From NCBI GenBank assembly GCA_020829485.1, contig JAIVFU010000239.1:1-6894 (forward strand): DNA of 6,894 nt, written 5' to 3'. A program made the position numbers and the translations under genes. This document shows, one piece after another, positions 6,436 to 6,894 of this stretch; position 1 is the first letter of the stretch, and each line of letters begins with the position of its first letter. The stretch is from Nostoc sp. CHAB 5834 (GTDB taxonomy: Bacteria; Cyanobacteriota; Cyanobacteriia; Cyanobacteriales; Nostocaceae). The notes beneath the pieces are model-generated. The model made no database searches. It was not told the DNA's origin and worked only from the letters and a program-made list of their open reading frames with translations.

Positions 6436-6893
6436 TTGGTAACGCCCGGAACGTAGCTCACGTAAAACGTGATGCTCAGCTGTGAAGGCAAGTTGGCGGG
6501 CGTTGCAACCGACGTAATGGCGCCGCATTCGCTGTTCATCATGTATTGCTCAGGCGAAAAGACAGAAGCAGCTCGGCTTGCACCTTTCCATGCAACGACG
6601 TCAGCAGCTCCCACAGTTGTGGATTTCAAGCAGAAATAATTGAGCCCCGCCCACATACTTCCATCACTGGGATGCGCCCCGTATTCCCATTGAAAACCGG
6701 CTGGCGCTGCCGGTAGGAACTTTAGCAAGGGGCGAAAGTTTTGGGCGAACCCTCCGTCAGCCCCGGCTGATACAGAGGGGGGCTCCCCGTCATTGGCACG
6801 GGTAATTACATCGTAAGCCTGCTCCATCTGGGAAAAGCCCGCTCGAATGGTCAGCTCAACGTCCTGCGAAGGTTTCTGCCACCAGGGTATGTA
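6432..6893 (-). CDS. Exported pilin-like or surface protein, N-terminus outside the window
   Basis: The frame stays open to the right edge; 153 residues are visible. The ATG at 6827 (residue 23) lacks a ribosome site and is probably internal. The visible start YIPWWQKPSQDVELTIRAG, a following helix-like stretch (about 12-35), a loop-rich body with several W and G residues, and a C-terminal cysteine pair (C88 and C123) before a beta-strand ending (SITFYVSYVPG) recall the globular domain of type IV pilins and minor pilins, where such a disulfide closes the D-region. The diagnostic N-terminal prepilin helix would lie outside the window, so this is a suggestion. Its stop overlaps the ATG of the secreted protein downstream, so the two are co-translated and probably act together outside the cytoplasm. 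Confidence 0.6.
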   Translation of the reverse strand, partial: YIPWWQKPSQDVELTIRAGFSQMEQAYDVITRANDGEPPSVSAGADGGFAQNFRPLLKFLPAAPAGFQWEYGAHPSDGSMWAGLNYFCLKSTTVGAADVVAWKGASRAASVFSPEQYMMNSECGAITSVATPANLPSQLSITFYVSYVPGVTK

Positions 6894-6894
6894 G

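Noticed and set aside
6436..6528. Longer version of the secreted protein starting at ATG 6528
   Set aside because: It would put 31 polar residues before a clear signal peptide, overlap the upstream gene by almost 100 bases and lacks a ribosome site.
1..6894. CRISPR arrays, tRNA or rRNA genes, insertion-sequence ends
   Set aside because: No regularly spaced repeats, tRNA-like cloverleaf, rRNA signature or transposase was seen on reading both strands.

Overview
This 6.9-kb window looks like accessory DNA (mobile element, genomic island or plasmid) from a proteobacterium. A betaproteobacterial, Burkholderiales-like source fits the moderately GC-rich composition and protein style, but I cannot prove it from sequence alone. 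The gene mix is a tyrosine recombinase, a DUF2384-type antitoxin, a MoxR-type ATPase with a VWA partner, and exported proteins, with no housekeeping gene.

Layout. The left end (3-719, plus strand) is the C-terminal part of a tandem deoxycytidylate-deaminase-like protein, closed by a strong intrinsic terminator (733-763). Everything else is on the minus strand and converges on it. Reading in the direction of minus-strand transcription, from the right edge: an exported protein with some pilin-like traits that runs off the window (6432-6893); a secreted protein with a C-terminal HYDIN/choice-of-anchor-D-like domain, joined to it by an ATGA overlap (5638-6435); an Xre/MbcA/ParS-type antitoxin without a visible toxin (5178-5564); a 28-bp perfect palindrome with the geometry and core of a Xer dif site (5109-5136); a tyrosine recombinase (3908-5098); a MoxR/CobS-like AAA+ ATPase with a degenerate SWIM-like N-terminal region (2371-3771); and a CobT-like protein combining an HExxH metallopeptidase-like domain with a VWA domain (848-2374), coupled to the ATPase by a TTGA overlap. 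A 10-bp inverted repeat (786-818) probably ends this set.

How the genes may work together. The ATPase and VWA protein should form a MoxR-VWA type chaperone or remodelling machine whose VWA subunit also carries a possible Zn-protease centre. The recombinase lies directly beside its most obvious candidate DNA site, and the antitoxin-family DNA-binding protein upstream could control it through that palindrome or through its own leader repeat. The deaminase-like protein is the oddest gene. Of its two repeated domains, the first keeps the HAE half of the zinc site and has lost the cysteines, while the second keeps the cysteines and has lost HAE. Whether it functions with the MoxR-VWA pair is speculation based only on proximity; the two converge and are separated by terminators.
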